Source of the DNA: Pegea sp. RAD2-039
Lineage: Eukaryota > Chordata > Thaliacea > Salpida > Salpidae
Direction: 5' to 3'
Assembly: GCA_034620365.1 (NCBI GenBank)
Contig: JAQGEQ010000232.1
Coordinates: forward strand, 434,001-498,000
Length of the DNA: 64,000 nucleotides
Part shown: positions 22,492 to 36,035 of the stretch, piece after piece
Position numbering within the stretch: position 1 is the first letter of the stretch
Layout: every line of letters starts with the position of its first letter
Position numbers and translations under genes: made by a program
Notes under the pieces: generated by a model
Database searches by the model: none
Told to the model about the DNA's origin: nothing
What the model saw: only the letters and a program-made list of their open reading frames with translations

Positions 22492-23230
22492 ATGATGAAG
22501 TCTTCAATCTTTATTCTCTCTCTAATCTCACTTTGCTGCGCTGGGAAGCTTGGATCTTTGTCAGATTCTGCAACTGGTGATTTTACAGTTCTTTCAAAGG
22601 TATGTTTAATTAGCAGCCAGCTAACTACTAGCTGATTAAGTGATTTCAGAACGACAACTATGAATATAGAAGATTTGCAAACTTAACTTGGGTATGGCAA
22701 AATGTTAACACTCTTGTATATGATGAGTCCAACTTTGTTGATATTTTCAATTACATTAATGGTGCAAACTCTGAAGGTAATTAGCATAAGAAGATAGGAT
22801 CAGAAATTGATGTTTTGTTGCTAGGAATAAAAGTTAAAGCAGCTACACCCGTGATCACTGGCTTAGGGACAAGGCCGTGTGCTTTCTGTACCTTTTACAC
22901 CTCAAAAAGCTTTTACATGACAAAAAATGATCAAACAAATCTTCTTCTTCTTCCTCTGAGTGACAATGTGAAAGTAGATGTACGACCTGAGTTTGAAATT
23001 TACGTAAGGTCAGTTTTACTTTACCTTGCCTTCATCAAGTGTTGATGACTTATATCTTTAACAGGAGTTTTGAAGGAAATCCGGATCACGAAGAGTTTAT
23101 GAGACAAGCCAATATTCTTTTGGAGGATTTGAAAGAAGATGGAATCACTGAAAGTGATTTGTATCTGAACTACTTATATATGATTAAATATGAAAATTCA
23201 TTTAATGAAGTTATTATAGTTAAAAAATAA
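22492..23230 (+). CDS. Secreted SOUL/HEBP-family protein 7
   Basis: Exons 22492-22599, 22650-22776, 22825-23008 and 23065-23230 give about 194 aa. The signal peptide is as in gene 3. The SOUL blocks are NYEYRRFANLTWVW, GIKVKAATPVITG, RPCAFC, LPLSDN, RPEFEIYVRSFEGN and NEVIIVKK. A leucine run (LLLLPLSDN) adds one codon to exon 3. It pairs with gene 3 by the YTSKSF and VRPxFEIYVRS segments. Phases 0, 1 and 2 are conserved. An AATAAA near 23366 may be the poly(A) signal. Confidence 0.88.
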
Positions 23231-23892
23231 GTTTAAACTTGATGCCATTGATGAAATTAAAAGGAATTTGAACTTATCTACATCTTTTTCCTTTTACTAA
23301 TGTCTTCTATATAATCATTTCTAGTTTATTATAAAAGATAATTTGATAAAATAGTTCGTAATCTTAAATAAAAAGAACTTTGAGAAAAATGTTGTTTTTC
23401 TTTGAATAGCTCAGACAATTAGTTAAATCTATGACAGTAGATTCCGACTGAAGTTTCTGGTTTAGTTGGAATCACTTAAGATGTAATCAGATTTTAGTCT
23501 GAATCAAGAACTGAAAGGTAAAATTCTGCTGGACATTTTTGAAGTTTATCATTTAGAACAATTCATAACTAATAACTTTCTCAATTTTTTATATTAATTA
23601 CAGACAGTTCTGCATCACTATTGGGTTTTAGAAAATTAAATACATTTTGCTGGCAATGCCAAACTTATCTTTTCAATCTTCTTTAGAATCCACTAATCTA
23701 ATTGAGATAACTCAAGCTCACTACAGACAAATGTTTCCCTTGTCAATAAATAAACCTTCAAGATCAACATCAACTGACTTTTCTTTAGTTCATAAATAAA
23801 CTTCCCGATGTCAGTAGAATAAACACAAGTGAATACAGTTTCTCAAGACTTAAAATAAACTCAATTTTTCAAAATTATGAAACATTAAATAT

Positions 23893-24060
23893 TTGGGAGT
23901 TATTAAAGCTTTTACCACAGATATAAGTCCCAAATTAGAATTTTGCTCCTCCGTATGGAGTCCTCATCTGAAAAGAAATACCCCAAACCTTGAATCCGTT
24001 CAAAGATCACCAGGAAAGCTTTCCTTAGATGTGTCCTCTTCCATCAATCAGTTTAAAATA
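23893..24060 (+). pseudogene. Fragment of a different non-LTR reverse transcriptase, C-terminal part
   Basis: Encodes PKLEFCSSVWSPHLKRN followed by LESVQRS, the signature that follows the reverse-transcriptase core in many LINEs (consensus RPxLEYxSxVWxPxxxxxI..LExVQR). It differs in sequence and strand from copies A-D, so it is a second, older element. The rest is not recognisable. Confidence 0.6.
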
Positions 24061-24602
24061 TTCAAACAAATCGAAATAATTCCTCATCTATTAATCACAG
24101 ATCAGATAATCTCAGGTTCTCATTTCGTGATCTTCATCTTCTTATCTTCATCTTGTATTCTTCATCTTGTATTCTTCATCTTCTGATCTTTCAATCCTCA
24201 TCTTTTTACACAGACCGTCCGTATATCAAATCTTTGCTTTCTTCGATATCGACGCCTTTTTTCTAACATTTTATTACTATATAAAATTAATAAAGGTTTA
24301 TGTCATCTTTTTAGAACACTTTACAGTTCATAATCTCCCATACATCTTCAGAAGCTCTTCGTTCAAAGTTAATTACTGAGCAGCTTTAATAACAGCAAGT
24401 GAAAGACCAGCTGTTTGAATAGGGTTAAAAATTTTCTTCCCAATTCTATCACTACATCATCTTTTAATATTTTGTTTAAAAACAAGATTTAAGCTTTCCT
24501 CATCACGTGACCAGCTTTCTCACTTTTATTTTCTATTTTGTCCAATTTTATTTTCCTTCAAATCTTGTAGAAAATCATGGAATTGTTTCATAAGCTCTTC
24601 AA

Positions 24603-24890
<288 letters not shown>

Positions 24891-27800
24891 CAATAAATGT
24901 GAAGGAGGGTGCCTAAAGAGAGCACCTCTCGCTAACACACATTCTCACAAATTAGATCTATTTGACGTGTAAACAAAAAAGCATATGACAGTGAAGAATT
25001 GCACAGAATCATGGTATTGTAAAAGAGAAAAATTCACAGTTTAGAAATGGCAATGTTGGCGATATTATAACAATTCAGCTTTTTCTTGAACAGCATAAGT
25101 GATTTTGACATGACAATCTCTGATGGCAGATTGTTCCATGTACTGATTGTGCGGTATGAGAAAAAACTTAATCTGGTTAACGTAGCTGATGGAGTGGGCT
25201 TATTAAGATGTAGTTTATGTCTTCTAAGTTGATATAACTTGAGGGAGGGACTAATGGAGAAGAAGTCATCAAACTGAAGATCAACTAGGATGTGAATAAT
25301 TTTAAAAATCAGAATAAGGTCGTATTTAATTCTTCGGATTTCCAAAGTATCTAGATTGAAGAAGCTGAGACGATGCTTATAACTCTCGTATTTGATATTA
25401 AGTTTCCTGCAAACCAATCTCGTAAATGTTGCCTGAACAGATTCGATTTTTCTGATATCACCAACTTGATATGGCATCCATGCACTGACATTGTATTCAA
25501 GAATAGGGCGTATGTACAGTTTGAAAAGGTTGACGAAAAACCATGGATCTTTAGAATTAAAAGTCTTTATAATGAGGTGGACAAGCTTGATAGATTTTCC
25601 AAAGATTCTGGAAACATAACTGTGCCATTTGAAGTCAGATGTCAGAGTAATGCCGAGGTCTATGACTGAGGATACTCGTTCAAGAATGGATCCATTGATG
25701 TAGTATTGGTTGCTGAAGTTGACCGCTGGCTTACGGGAGAATGTTATAACTTCAGACTTTGTTGGCTGGATTTTAAGTTGCCAAATCGCAGACCAGTTTT
25801 CTACAATGTTTAGTGCAGTTTGGAGTTTTGAGTGAGAACCAGATAATAGCTTGATGTCATCTGCATAAACAAACACACTGACATTGTCTACTGTTATTAG
25901 TCTTCTGATGAGGTCTTCAATGAAAATCAAAAAGAGAAGTGGACCCAGAACGGAACCCTGAGGAACGCCGCTGGTGACTTTACTAGGAGTAGATAAAGAT
26001 CTTTCTACACGGGTTCGTTGGGTTCTACCTGATAAGAAATCTTCAATCCATTTTAAGATAGAGTTGCTGATTTTTATGTTTTTCAATACAGTAATAAGCT
26101 TGTTGTGTGGAACAGAATCAAACGCTTTAGCAAAATCAAGGTATATGATGTCACATGGAGTATTACTTTCGTAATGAGCTGTAAGCTCATTGAAAAAAGT
26201 GAGATGTTGAGTCAAAGAAGATCTTTGCTTAACAAAGCCATGCTGGGCATCAGATATTAGATGATGCTCCGTCAAATGGCTAGTTATATGGTTGTGAATG
26301 ATATGTTCTTGAGTTCTGCAGATAACCGAAGTCAGCGAAACTGGTCTGTAGTTAAGTGCAGTGTTTCTGGGACCCTTCTTACAAATTGGAGTAATAATAG
26401 CATTCTTCCAAATTTGTGGAAGTCTTCCCCGCTCAAGAGTCATGTTAAAGAGTAGCGATAAGGGTAGCGCTAAAGAAGAAGTACTTTTTCTTAAAAACAA
26501 AGCTGGGATTTGATCTGGGGTATTGGAAACTGTTGATTTTAGAGAAGAAATAGCCTTAGATACTATATCAACTGTTATGTCTAGATCTACCATCTCAGAG
26601 ATATTTGAAAGGATATTGGAGTAGGAAATAGTAGGAGTATTGGCATCATCGGTTATAAAAACCTTTTCAAATTGTTCGTTTAGCAATTCAGCTTTATTCT
26701 TTGGTTCCATCACCAGCTGATTGGCGTTGTCAAGCAAGGGAGGTAGATGAGATCTCGCCTTAAGCTTGTGATTAATGAAGCCAAAAAACGTTTTCGTGCA
26801 AGGTGAAGATAAAACTGCACTTTCTCTTCCTAAATAGAAATTAGAAATAGATTTCTTGTAAACTATACAAAAATCTTTGTACAGAGATTTGATAAAAGGG
26901 TCTGTTTTAGTTTGTTTATATAGGAGGTTTTTTAAATATTGTAAATTCCTTAAATATCTGGGCAAATGTGGTTTTTTGTTGATTGTATAAAAAGGTATGA
27001 ATTTTTCGATTGACTATTTAACGATGTTAGTAAGCCTTGAGTAAATAGTATTGATGTCTTCGCAAGAGTTGAAAACAGAAATCCAGTCAACATCTGATAG
27101 AAACTTGTTAATATCATTATAATTTCCACAGTAAAAATTCCTTTTGCTTGAAGTTTTACGGTAATAAAAAAAGTTTGATGGAGCTTGAATTTAATCATGT
27201 TGTGATCGCATGTCAGAGCAAAAGGTTTTTTTGATCAACGTAGATAACGTTCTCAGGTTTTGATGTGATAAGAAGATCCAAAGTATTACCACTAACTTGG
27301 ATCGGAAAAGTAACCATCTGAAATAGATTATTGACATTGAGGAAGCTTACAAAGGCATGACTTAGAAAGGCTGAATTAGTATTATCGATATCCAAGTTAA
27401 ACGATTTTCCACTAAATGCTAAATTCGGGTTATTCCAATCAATTTTATCAAAATTAAAATCCCGCAAAATATATAACTCAGGACACACAACACTCTTTAG
27501 AACCTTCAATAAGGCCTTAACAGTAACCTCATCATTAGTTTTAGAGGGTAGTAGGTAGGTACATATAAAACGAGAAACTTTGGACTTTGAGTAATGAAAA
27601 TCAAAAGCGATAATCTCAAACCCAGGACAATTAATGGGATCGATCTGAATTCTAGAGATCTTGTGTGCAAGTGATGTTTTGTAAATTATACAAACACCGC
27701 CGCCTCTATCATACAGTCTGTCACAACGCAAAACACAAAAAAGATTACCGTCAAGCAGAAAATAGTCAGGATAAAACGGTTTCAACCAAGTTTCAGTAAT

Positions 27801-27895
27801 AAAAACAAATATGAAATCTTGGGAATGCAGAAGAGCTTTCAATTGAAAAATTTAGTTAATAATCGACTGTGCGTTGAAGAACATACCTAATAATG
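24891..27895 (-). mobile_element. CR1-like LINE, 5'-truncated (copy B)
   Basis: Minus-strand copy with hairpin (24908-24926), a nearly complete ORF2, and truncation near 27895, just inside the start of ORF2. ORF1 and the 5' region are missing, as expected from incomplete reverse transcription. It is very similar to copy A. Confidence 0.85.
25034..27842 (-). pseudogene. LINE B ORF2, reverse transcriptase frame still open
   Basis: A 643-codon open frame (25034-26965, minus) covers the whole reverse transcriptase and C-terminus: NYRPVSLTS, IYLDFAKAFDSVPH, SGVPQGSVLGPLLF, FVYADDIKLLSG and EYNVSAWMPYQ. The upstream endonuclease is split over 27213-27842 (ITETWLKPF, RGGGVCIIYK) and 26950-27198. 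One base is missing in a T-run near 27225 compared with copy A, and other changes break the frame near 26990. In the endonuclease the usual GDFN is RDFN here. The polymerase half looks coding-competent, but no start context or promoter is left, so it is scored as broken. Confidence 0.82.
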
Positions 27896-28049
27896 ATACC
27901 TAATAATAATCGTTAATATATTTATTGATTTGATGAAATTCGAAATGAACTTTATTCTTTGAAAGCTTTAATTTGATAAAGAATAGAAAGGGTTTATTTA
28001 ATTCCTTTTATGTAGATAAATAGAGTTTTACTTAATGATTTTTATGTAG

Positions 28050-28345
28050 GTAGAAAGAGTTGTTGTATAACAATAAAGTATTTTGCCATTGATGTAAATG
28101 TGTTAAACATCATCCTTTTATAAGCGGTTGTCATTCGGTAATAGACCATGTTGTGAGTAGTATCCTTAGTATAATCGTTAATGTGATATATTTGAAAAAT
28201 AGCTATAGTATGAACGACTGTCGGTTAGTAATAGGCGTGTTGCTAGAAAGTGCGTATTGTTAATATATTTATCGTTGTGTTAGTCAACTAATTTATTTCA
28301 ATAGATTCACTTTTACACTTGATAATCTTTACCACGTGGCTCTAT
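28050..28345 (+). repeat. Unnamed repeat family, copy 5
   Basis: Complete copy: TGTATAACAATAAAGTATTT, GTCATTCGGTAATAGACCATG, GACTGTCGGTTAGTAATAGG and GCTAGAAAGTGCGTATTG. It ends in a TTAATATATTTATCG tail rather than the AT run of copies 2 and 3. Confidence 0.75.
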
Positions 28346-28359
28346 GATATCAACAAGAA

Positions 28360-28910
28360 CTCTATTTGTAAAAATCTTTTTAACAAACTTCTTTTTAATG
28401 TAACTGTTTAATTTTAAATGATTCTTAAACTGTTAATGACATAATATTACAAAAGGATAAAACCTAATTTTAATTCATTTTAGATTAAATATAAGATTAA
28501 AGCTTTAAAAGATAAAGCTTAAAAATTAAGATTAAAGCTTAAATTTATTCTAATAAAATTCATTTTTAGAAATAAACAAATTTAAAAACTTTAAAGGAAC
28601 AAATCAACAACAAAATATTACTTTTTACTGATTTCATGTTCTACGTTAACAACCAATAATAACTAAGAAGAAAACATGTTTCTTTTATCTTCTATCAATC
28701 AATATAAAATTTAAAACGTTTAGTTCATCATTTCGATACAAATATCTTCAAGATTAACATGCAGAGATAGAAACAAGAAAATAATAATTTTTAAGTCGTT
28801 ACAACAGTCATCATAGTTTTTTATTTCCTCCAAAAGCAACAAAACATCTAAATATTCGCTTTTCATCTGGCAAAAAAAGCCAAAAGTTAAAATATACTAT
28901 CCAATATCTA
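28360..28910. repeat. Duplicated segments of blocks P and S
   Basis: 28360-28690 matches 17930-18230 directly; 28680-28910 matches 10180-10460 inversely. No gene. Confidence 0.65.
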
Positions 28911-29544
28911 TCTTAATCTTACTATCGGATTTATTTTTGTTCAAATCTTCTTGAAGACCAAAGATTTGTTTCACAAGTTCTTCAAGAATCAAAATTCTCA
29001 AAAGTTGATTTAAATTTTGTTGCTTGATATAATTAAATCTAATTACAAAACAGAATATATTTTATTGCTAAACCTCTAGTTAAAGTTTTTTGTCGAAAAT
29101 CAAATCAAACTTTCAGCTTTAATTAGAATTTTCAAATCTAGTTAATTTATCAAATAACTCCAGAATAAACTGATCAGTTTTTGATTTATTGTTTTTTTTT
29201 ATCTACATAAAAAGAATTAAGTTATGAATTTATATTTCTACCAAATTAAGGCTTTGGAACATAAATCTTTTTAAATTTTGCTTCAAATTATTTCTTTTAG
29301 ATCTTTTCTTAATATCTGAGTTTCATTTTAAATCTCTAAATACTTTAATCTTTCAATTATGAGAGCTATATAATGAAAAACAACATTTTCCTTAAAGTTA
29401 TATTTATTTCAAGTTACAAATTATTTTATCAAATTATCAGCCATAATGAGCTACTAATGATTATATAAAAGACATTAGTAAAAGGAAAAAGATGTAGATA
29501 AGTTCAAATTCCTTTTAATTTCATTAATGGCATCAAATCTAAGC

Positions 29545-30304
29545 TTATTTTTTAACTATAACAACTTCATTATTTGAATTTTCATATTCCACCATGTAAA
29601 AGTAATGAAGATAAAAATCACTTTCAGCGATTCCATCTTCTTTCAAATCCTCAAAAAGAATATTGGCTTGTCTCAAAAACTCTTCGTGATCCGCATTTCC
29701 TTCAAAGCTCCTATTAAAGATATAAGTCATTAACACTTGATGGAGGCAAGGTAAAGTAAAACTGACCTGACGTAAATATCAAAATATTTAAATTGTTGTA
29801 CAAGGACTTTGTCACTCAGAGGTAGGGGAAGATCTGCTTGATTGTTAGATATGTAAAAACTTTTTGAGCTATTAAAAGTGCAAAAAGCACACGACCTCAT
29901 CCCTATACCAGTGATCACGGGTGTAGCTATTTTAACTTTGGCTCCTAGCAACAAAACATCAATTTCTGATGCTACTTTCTTATTCTAATTACCTTCAGAG
30001 TTTTCACCATTGATGTAATTAAAAATATCAACAAAGTTGGACTCATCATATACAAGAGTGTTAACATCTGTCCATATCCAAGTTAAGTTTGCATATCTTC
30101 TAAGTTCATAGTTGTCGTTCTGAAATCACTTAGTCAGCTAGTAGTTAGCTGGCTGCTAATCAAACATACCTTTGAAAGAACTGTAAAATCGTCAGTTGAT
30201 GAATCTGACAAAGATGCAAGCTTCCCAGCATCTGATACAGTACCAATTTTTCCAGCGCAGCAAAATGAGATTAGAGAGAGAATAAATATTGAAGACTTCA
30301 TCAT
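29545..30304 (-). CDS. Secreted SOUL/HEBP-family protein 8, extended first exon
   Basis: Minus-strand exons 30170-30304, 29993-30119, 29767-29944 and 29545-29710 give about 201 aa. The SOUL blocks NYELRRYANLTWIW, GAKVKIATPVITG, RSCAFC, LPLPLSDK, DIYVRSFEGN and NEVVIVKK are present. The first exon is 27 bp longer than in the other copies: after the signal peptide, GKIGTVSDAGKLASLSDSS shows the GK..SD segment twice, one version like gene 4 and one like genes 2 and 3. This suggests unequal exchange between two paralogs. RSCAFC replaces RPCAFC. Flanks are inverted copies of those of gene 4. Confidence 0.86.
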
Positions 30305-30342
30305 TGAGTATTTTGTTGTGACTAGAAGCTTGAATTCGGCGT

Positions 30343-30498
30343 CTATTTAAACCTTTAGTCACGTGATAAATATGTGAAGTAGTTTTGCTGATTACCATAA
30401 TTCGTAAAGATACTGACTTGTTGATTATGCCTTAGAACACTAGTGTCATGGCAACTAATTACAAAGTTTGTTTTTTTAGCTTTTGAAGAATGACGTCA
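30343..30498 (-). promoter_or_regulatory. TTTAAATA box, E-box and CRE-like site, SOUL gene 8
   Basis: TTTAAATA box near 30344, CACGTG at 30360-30365 and TGACGTCA at 30491-30498. Confidence 0.58.
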
Positions 30499-31069
30499 AA
30501 TCTTTGAAAGTTTTCTCGTTTTTAACTTTCTCTTTCCTAATTTGCTGTTTAGTGAAAAAAAATGTTATTTAAGAAAACAAATTAGTGATAAATATCTGAA
30601 TATTTACAGACCAGAAAATAGTTTATTCGTTAAGAAGTTTTGGTTGATATAATGTAAATTTTATTACTTGTTTCTTAAAATAATCAATTTATTATAATAA
30701 CGGTCTTTTATTTAATTACTTAATGAAAGGTGTGTTTTGTAATATGCACTAATTTAAAAGTAATATAAATTTTAGGTTTAAGAACTCATTAAAATTGTTT
30801 AAACCCCTAAATACAAAAACTCAGCTGAACCGATGTTTTAAGTAATGAACTAGCAACTATTTTATCATATTGATCTACAGTTGTTTGTCGTCAAATGTTA
30901 TTCTAGGCTGTTATATAATTTGTTGAGCAGTTTTATTTCTAAAAAGAAGTGTTAATATTGAAGATTGTGATGTTTAACAAAATCATAAAACTTAAAATAA
31001 ACTTCGTGAAGTTAAATTTGTTAGAACCAGTGAAAAATTTTTGCCTCTTATCTAATAAATTTTTTATAA

Positions 31070-31750
31070 AAATATTTATTTATTACAATAAATGCGAAGG
31101 AGTGTGCCTGAAGAGAGCACCTCTCGCTAACACACATTCTCAGAAATAACATCTATTAAGTCAACAATATAGAAAGCAAAAGATGCAACACATGGCATTT
31201 CGGTAGCCCACAAATTATATAACAGTGAACAATTATATAGAATGTTAATAATAATAAAAAAAACATCACAGTTTAGAAATGCAAATGTTGGCAATATCAT
31301 AACGGTTCAACTTTTGCTTGAACAACGCGAGTTATTCTGACATGATAATGTCTGATGGCAGCTGGTTCCATGTACTAATTGTGCGGTATGAGAAAAATTG
31401 CTCTGATTAACGTACCAGGTGATATGGGCTTATTAATGTGTAGCTTGTGTCTTCTGAGTTGATATAACTTGAGGGAAAGACTAATGGAAAAGAAAGTATC
31501 GAATTGATTTTGTTGATATCACTAACTTGATATTGCATCCATGCACTGGACGTATGAACTGGACAGTTTGAAGAGATTGATAAAAGAAGCATGAATCCTT
31601 AAAATTAAAGGTTTTTCTAATAAGGTAAACAAGGTCGATTGATTTTGCAAAGATTTTGGAAACATAAAAGTCAGATGATAGGGTAATGCCAAGGTCTTAG
31701 ACCGAAGATATTCGTGGAATAATAAATCTATTGATGGAATATTGGTTTAG
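31070..31750 (-). mobile_element. CR1-like LINE 3' fragment (copy C)
   Basis: Minus-strand (AAAT)n tail, hairpin (31103-31121, outermost pair lost) and decayed C-terminal ORF2. It is inserted at the edge of duplication block R. It shares subfamily variants with copy D. Confidence 0.78.
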
Positions 31751-32551
31751 TTTTAAAATAAATACAAAAATCATTTAATTTCATAGAGCTTGGAATAAAT
31801 GAGTTTCTTTCCTTTAAAATAATAATACAATATCTTGTTATTCTTTTATATTTTGGGTCGATGTAACATCTTCTTATAAATTTACTTTAACAAATTGAAC
31901 TTTTTCGTCTTGTTTGTATTCAAGCAACGATGGATTCAATCTCATGTGTTGTTAAAAAGTTTATATTGACTTTGCACCCTAATTTATAAAATTTACCGCC
32001 TTAAATACTAAAACTAGAAAAACCTACCTTAAACACTAAGTGCGTATCTGCTAATCTAAACTAGATTATTTGGTTTATAATTATTATGGGTTTAAATGAA
32101 ATAAATAAGTTAATTTTTAACAGGTTTTGATTGGAAAAAGTTCTAAAACACATTTCTACTCAGATCTGGTTTTATTCGTTTATTTTATTTATAACTAACT
32201 GTAGACTTGAAAGAAACGATATTTAAATCAAACATGTTTAGTTTAATTGACTTGTAAATAAAATATCAGTTTGATATAAAACTAATTCATCTCTACTCCA
32301 AATTTATTAACTACAAAATACTCACTACTAGAATATAAAAACAAATTTGTTTGTAAACTGTGAATATTCATATAGTGTCAAAACCAATCTGAATTAAGAT
32401 GGGAATAACAGAACAAATTTACTAATCAAATGTTTACAAATTTATGTAATGCTACTATTTAGAGTAGAGAAATATACAAGTATAGCACAAGTAAACTTCA
32501 AGTTTTATCCAATGAATTGATTAAAATAGAGATTGTCCTGAAATGAACATC
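31751..32551. other. Intergenic, AT-rich
   Basis: No gene or repeat recognised. It includes the 3' flank of RBM8A. Confidence 0.5.
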
Positions 32552-33049
32552 TTATCGTCGTCTTCTTCCACCTGTCCCTACTCTTCGCTGGCTCCTTCTT
32601 GCACCTTTAACAAACGCCCAATCAACAGACAACTTTAAACCATACATCTCAGCTCCGTTCATCTTTTCCAAAGCCTCAGTAGCTTCACCAATAGACTCAT
32701 ATTCTATAAGAGCATATCCTTTAATGAAACCTGTACGTCTGTCAAGATTTAAATGCAGATTTTTTAATTCTCCAAACTCAGAAAAGGCGTCCATCAAATC
32801 TTCTTCCTTTGCTTCCTCATGAACTCCAGTGACAAACAGAATCCATCCTTCTACGGAACGAGCAGGGCCAGATGCATTACCATCATTATCAACACCCTCA
32901 TATTCAAGTTTCAGTCGGTCAACAGCATCTCCAAGACCTCTGCCCTTTCGTCTCACAGCTTGACCCTTCAGTCTCTCAATTCCTTGGTCTCCTTCTTCTT
33001 CTTCTTGAAAGTGTTCATCATTATCATGAAGATCAATTGCGTCAGCCAT
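32552..33049 (-). CDS. RBM8A: RNA-binding protein 8A / Y14, exon-junction complex subunit
   Basis: One intronless frame of 165 aa, near the usual family length (about 165-175). The acidic N-terminus ([20 protein letters not shown]) leads to the RKGRGLGD segment. A single RRM (about residues 68-148) has RNP2 ILFVTGV and RNP1 GYALIEY, and the C-terminus is rich in Arg ([15 protein letters not shown]). Y14 pairs with Mago nashi in the exon-junction complex, marking spliced mRNA for export, localisation and nonsense-mediated decay. All family landmarks are present. Absence of introns, in a region where other genes are intron-rich, could mean ancestral loss or an old retrocopy that has replaced the original. 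Confidence 0.96.
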   Translation of the reverse strand: MADAIDLHDNDEHFQEEEEGDQGIERLKGQAVRRKGRGLGDAVDRLKLEYEGVDNDGNASGPARSVEGWILFVTGVHEEAKEEDLMDAFSEFGELKNLHLNLDRRTGFIKGYALIEYESIGEATEALEKMNGAEMYGLKLSVDWAFVKGARRSQRRVGTGGRRRR

Positions 33050-33120
33050 TGTATGATATCAATTTAGACAATTTAAACGATCTAAAAAAGCTTATAAAAT
33101 TGAATTGTCAAATGAAGTAG

Positions 33121-36035
33121 TAATCAATATTAAATTTATGACAAATATTGTGATATTTTCTGTCATTTTGTCATTTTAAATAAAAAAATATTGCATTCAA
33201 TAGTAAATAAACCATTAAAAATACACATATTAGGTTGGGTCTTCTCATAAATTAAATAAATTAGGTAACTTAAATTGATAACAAGGTACTTCTATATCAG
33301 AGTTATATCCAAAACTAATGCAAAAGCTAAAAAGATAAAAAATATTAAAATAAAAATACTTTGATTGCAGCACAATAAAAATCTAAAGTTAAAGAAGTTA
33401 AACTAAAACAATATGATAATTATATATCATTTAATTGTTATACCAGCTAAGCTTTAAGAATAAGAAGCTAAAATACTCATGATAAAGAAACATGAAATAT
33501 AAAGCATCAAAGACAAGACAAGAATAAATAATATAAAAAATGAAAGTTCTTATGATTAGGAGTTTCATAAGAAATTATTTATGAAATCAAAAACTAACTC
33601 CTATGTTCTAGTAAACAAATTCATAAAAGAAATTCTTAGAAATTTATAAAAGTTATATATATAATGTTTTTACTATCATTAAAAAATTATTGAAGTTATT
33701 TTGTATATAATAAATAAAATAAATCAATTTTTAATTTATTATGCTATCAAAATAGTTCCTTATAAAATATAATTCCTTGATCCAAAAAATATATTGATAA
33801 ATTCTGTAAAATATTAGAAATTAAGACTATAAAAAATATAATTAATAGTTTTCATGCCCATTAGTCATAAAATATATATTAAAGAGTTATAGAATATACA
33901 TTAATGAAAATTATACTTATTTTAAAATATATATCATTTAACATTAGAGGCTAAAAAATATAATTATTATTTTATAAATAATTCTTTTTCACTTGTAACA
34001 ATGCTATTTAACTAAATCAAAAAGAAAAGTAAAAAATTACTATTAAATTAAAATAGGTATAGTAATCATGAAAATCTTATACTTTTAATAATACAGGAAA
34101 AACAATTTTAGAACTAAAATTAACAAAAAACAATAATTAATAGTTATGGAGACAAAAAGATATATAAAACTTTTCAGATTTCTAAAGAAATATCAATACT
34201 TAAAAAGTTATGAGCTATTAATAATTAAATTTACTTTATAAGTTATACATTTAAATATTTTAATTTATAAGAAAATGCAGGCCTAGATATAAAACATAAT
34301 AATTTTTAACATTCTTTTATAAATATATCTTATTTAAGGCATAACAAATTTCAAATAAATATAAATGAATAAAAATAAGATTTCTTTTAACAATAATTAA
34401 TATTTTTGTACAATTTTAAAACAAAATTCTAACCTATAATATTGGATTAACATATTCAGTCACAAAAAATAAATTAGAAAATTTATTAAATAAATTTAAA
34501 AGATTACAAAATAATTTAAAAACAAAATTTATAAAAAATTGAAACGAAATAAAAAGATCAAGAACCAACGAGATAAAAAGTAAAAACCCGGTAAGAAAAA
34601 ATTGTGAGCCTTTAATGTGGTTCAAAATAAGTTTCGTACAATAAATTATAAAGTAAAAATAAAAAAAAGTAAACTATTTTAGTTTACTAATTACTTTAAA
34701 AAGACATTAAAAAAACTCCACATAATTTTTTTAAAATTATTAAAATTAGTTGATATAAGTTATAATGATTAATTTTTTTAATATTAACGTCGACTTTTTG
34801 TTAATGATATAGGCCTGTATCTCTTCCTATTTCATTCTTTCTTTATTCTATATTGAATCATTTTATTTATTATCGTTTATAGAACCTATAATTTTTGGTG
34901 AAAACAAAAAGAAATATAATCAGAGATATATACATTCTGAATATTTAACCAGATTAACTTAGTTGGTCTAAATAGTTTTAACATTTCTAGATTATAATTG
35001 ATAATGTATATAAAGAAAAATTTCCAAAAAAATTACATTTTGTATAAGTATAAAACTATTCTATATTACCACAGCATTATTGAAAACATATTTTTAAAGA
35101 TCGAATGCTGAAAAGGATAGTTAAAAAATAGAACTTTGAATGAATTTAAGTTTTTATCCACTTGAAAATCAATTTAAAAACATCATTGCTTTTTGAGTTT
35201 CAATAAAACGTTTTTTGACAGTATGTAAAAACACAGATTAAGCTGTATTTGTCGTTAAATTATAACTCTATTTTTAAAACATTGACTTTTGCGAAGTAAA
35301 ACATTTACTAGATCTTTATTCATTGTGACTTAATTTTTACAGAATCTTTTTCGTTTGTTAACTTTCTTATATTTTTCTGGTTATCTTTTTGTTTTATATT
35401 TTTTATATTAAATACTTTTTTCATAGCTAGCATTTACAAATTAGTATTAAATTATATTTTTCAGAACATAAACTTATAAAAGTCGTATTAATAAGAACTT
35501 ACTAAAATTTGAAATTACATATGAGGGAGATTTGAAATAAATCGATTAAAAAAATTTAATTAGGAGACACAGGCTTTAAAATTAGTTTTTCCTAAAATAT
35601 ATCTGCCTAGTAAAACTTATCAATCTAATCACATTTATGAGTCTTTCGTAGATTATTTTTTCAAGCGTTTATTCAAGAGAGAAAATGATTTTAAAGCAAA
35701 TCACGACAATATGCTGGTATATATATTGCAAGTATATGATTTTTTTACAATTATCATAAAGTAAAAAGTCAACAATTAAGGTCAAATAATTTAACGAAAA
35801 TTTGGCGTTTAACCTTGATTGTATTTTCCAACTATTTAAATAACTTTCTGTGCAATCATATACTATAGCACAATTTACTCCAACTATTGAAATGATGCAG
35901 CTTTCAACAGTTTCCTCCTGAAATATCACCCCTAACATCACTAAAGATTAAAGCTATAGTCATGCAAATTAAGTGAGTAAATAACGAGTACATATTTTGA
36001 TCAGTGTCTTTAATGATGAAAGGGATATTGTTTGA
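33121..36035. other. Very AT-rich gene desert
   Basis: I see no coding region with recognisable similarity, no tRNA and no ordered repeat. One minus-strand open frame (35669-35941) is discussed under rejected items. Confidence 0.5.

Noticed and set aside
32819-33120. Plus-strand frames opposite RBM8A
   Set aside because: Antisense shadows of a clearly identified RRM protein.
35669-35941. Minus-strand 90-codon frame after an acceptor-like TTTAG
   Set aside because: No signal peptide, no similarity I recognise, low-complexity AT-rich end; could be a chance frame. An upstream stretch near 36000-36075 is better explained as the last exon of the small cysteine-rich gene.
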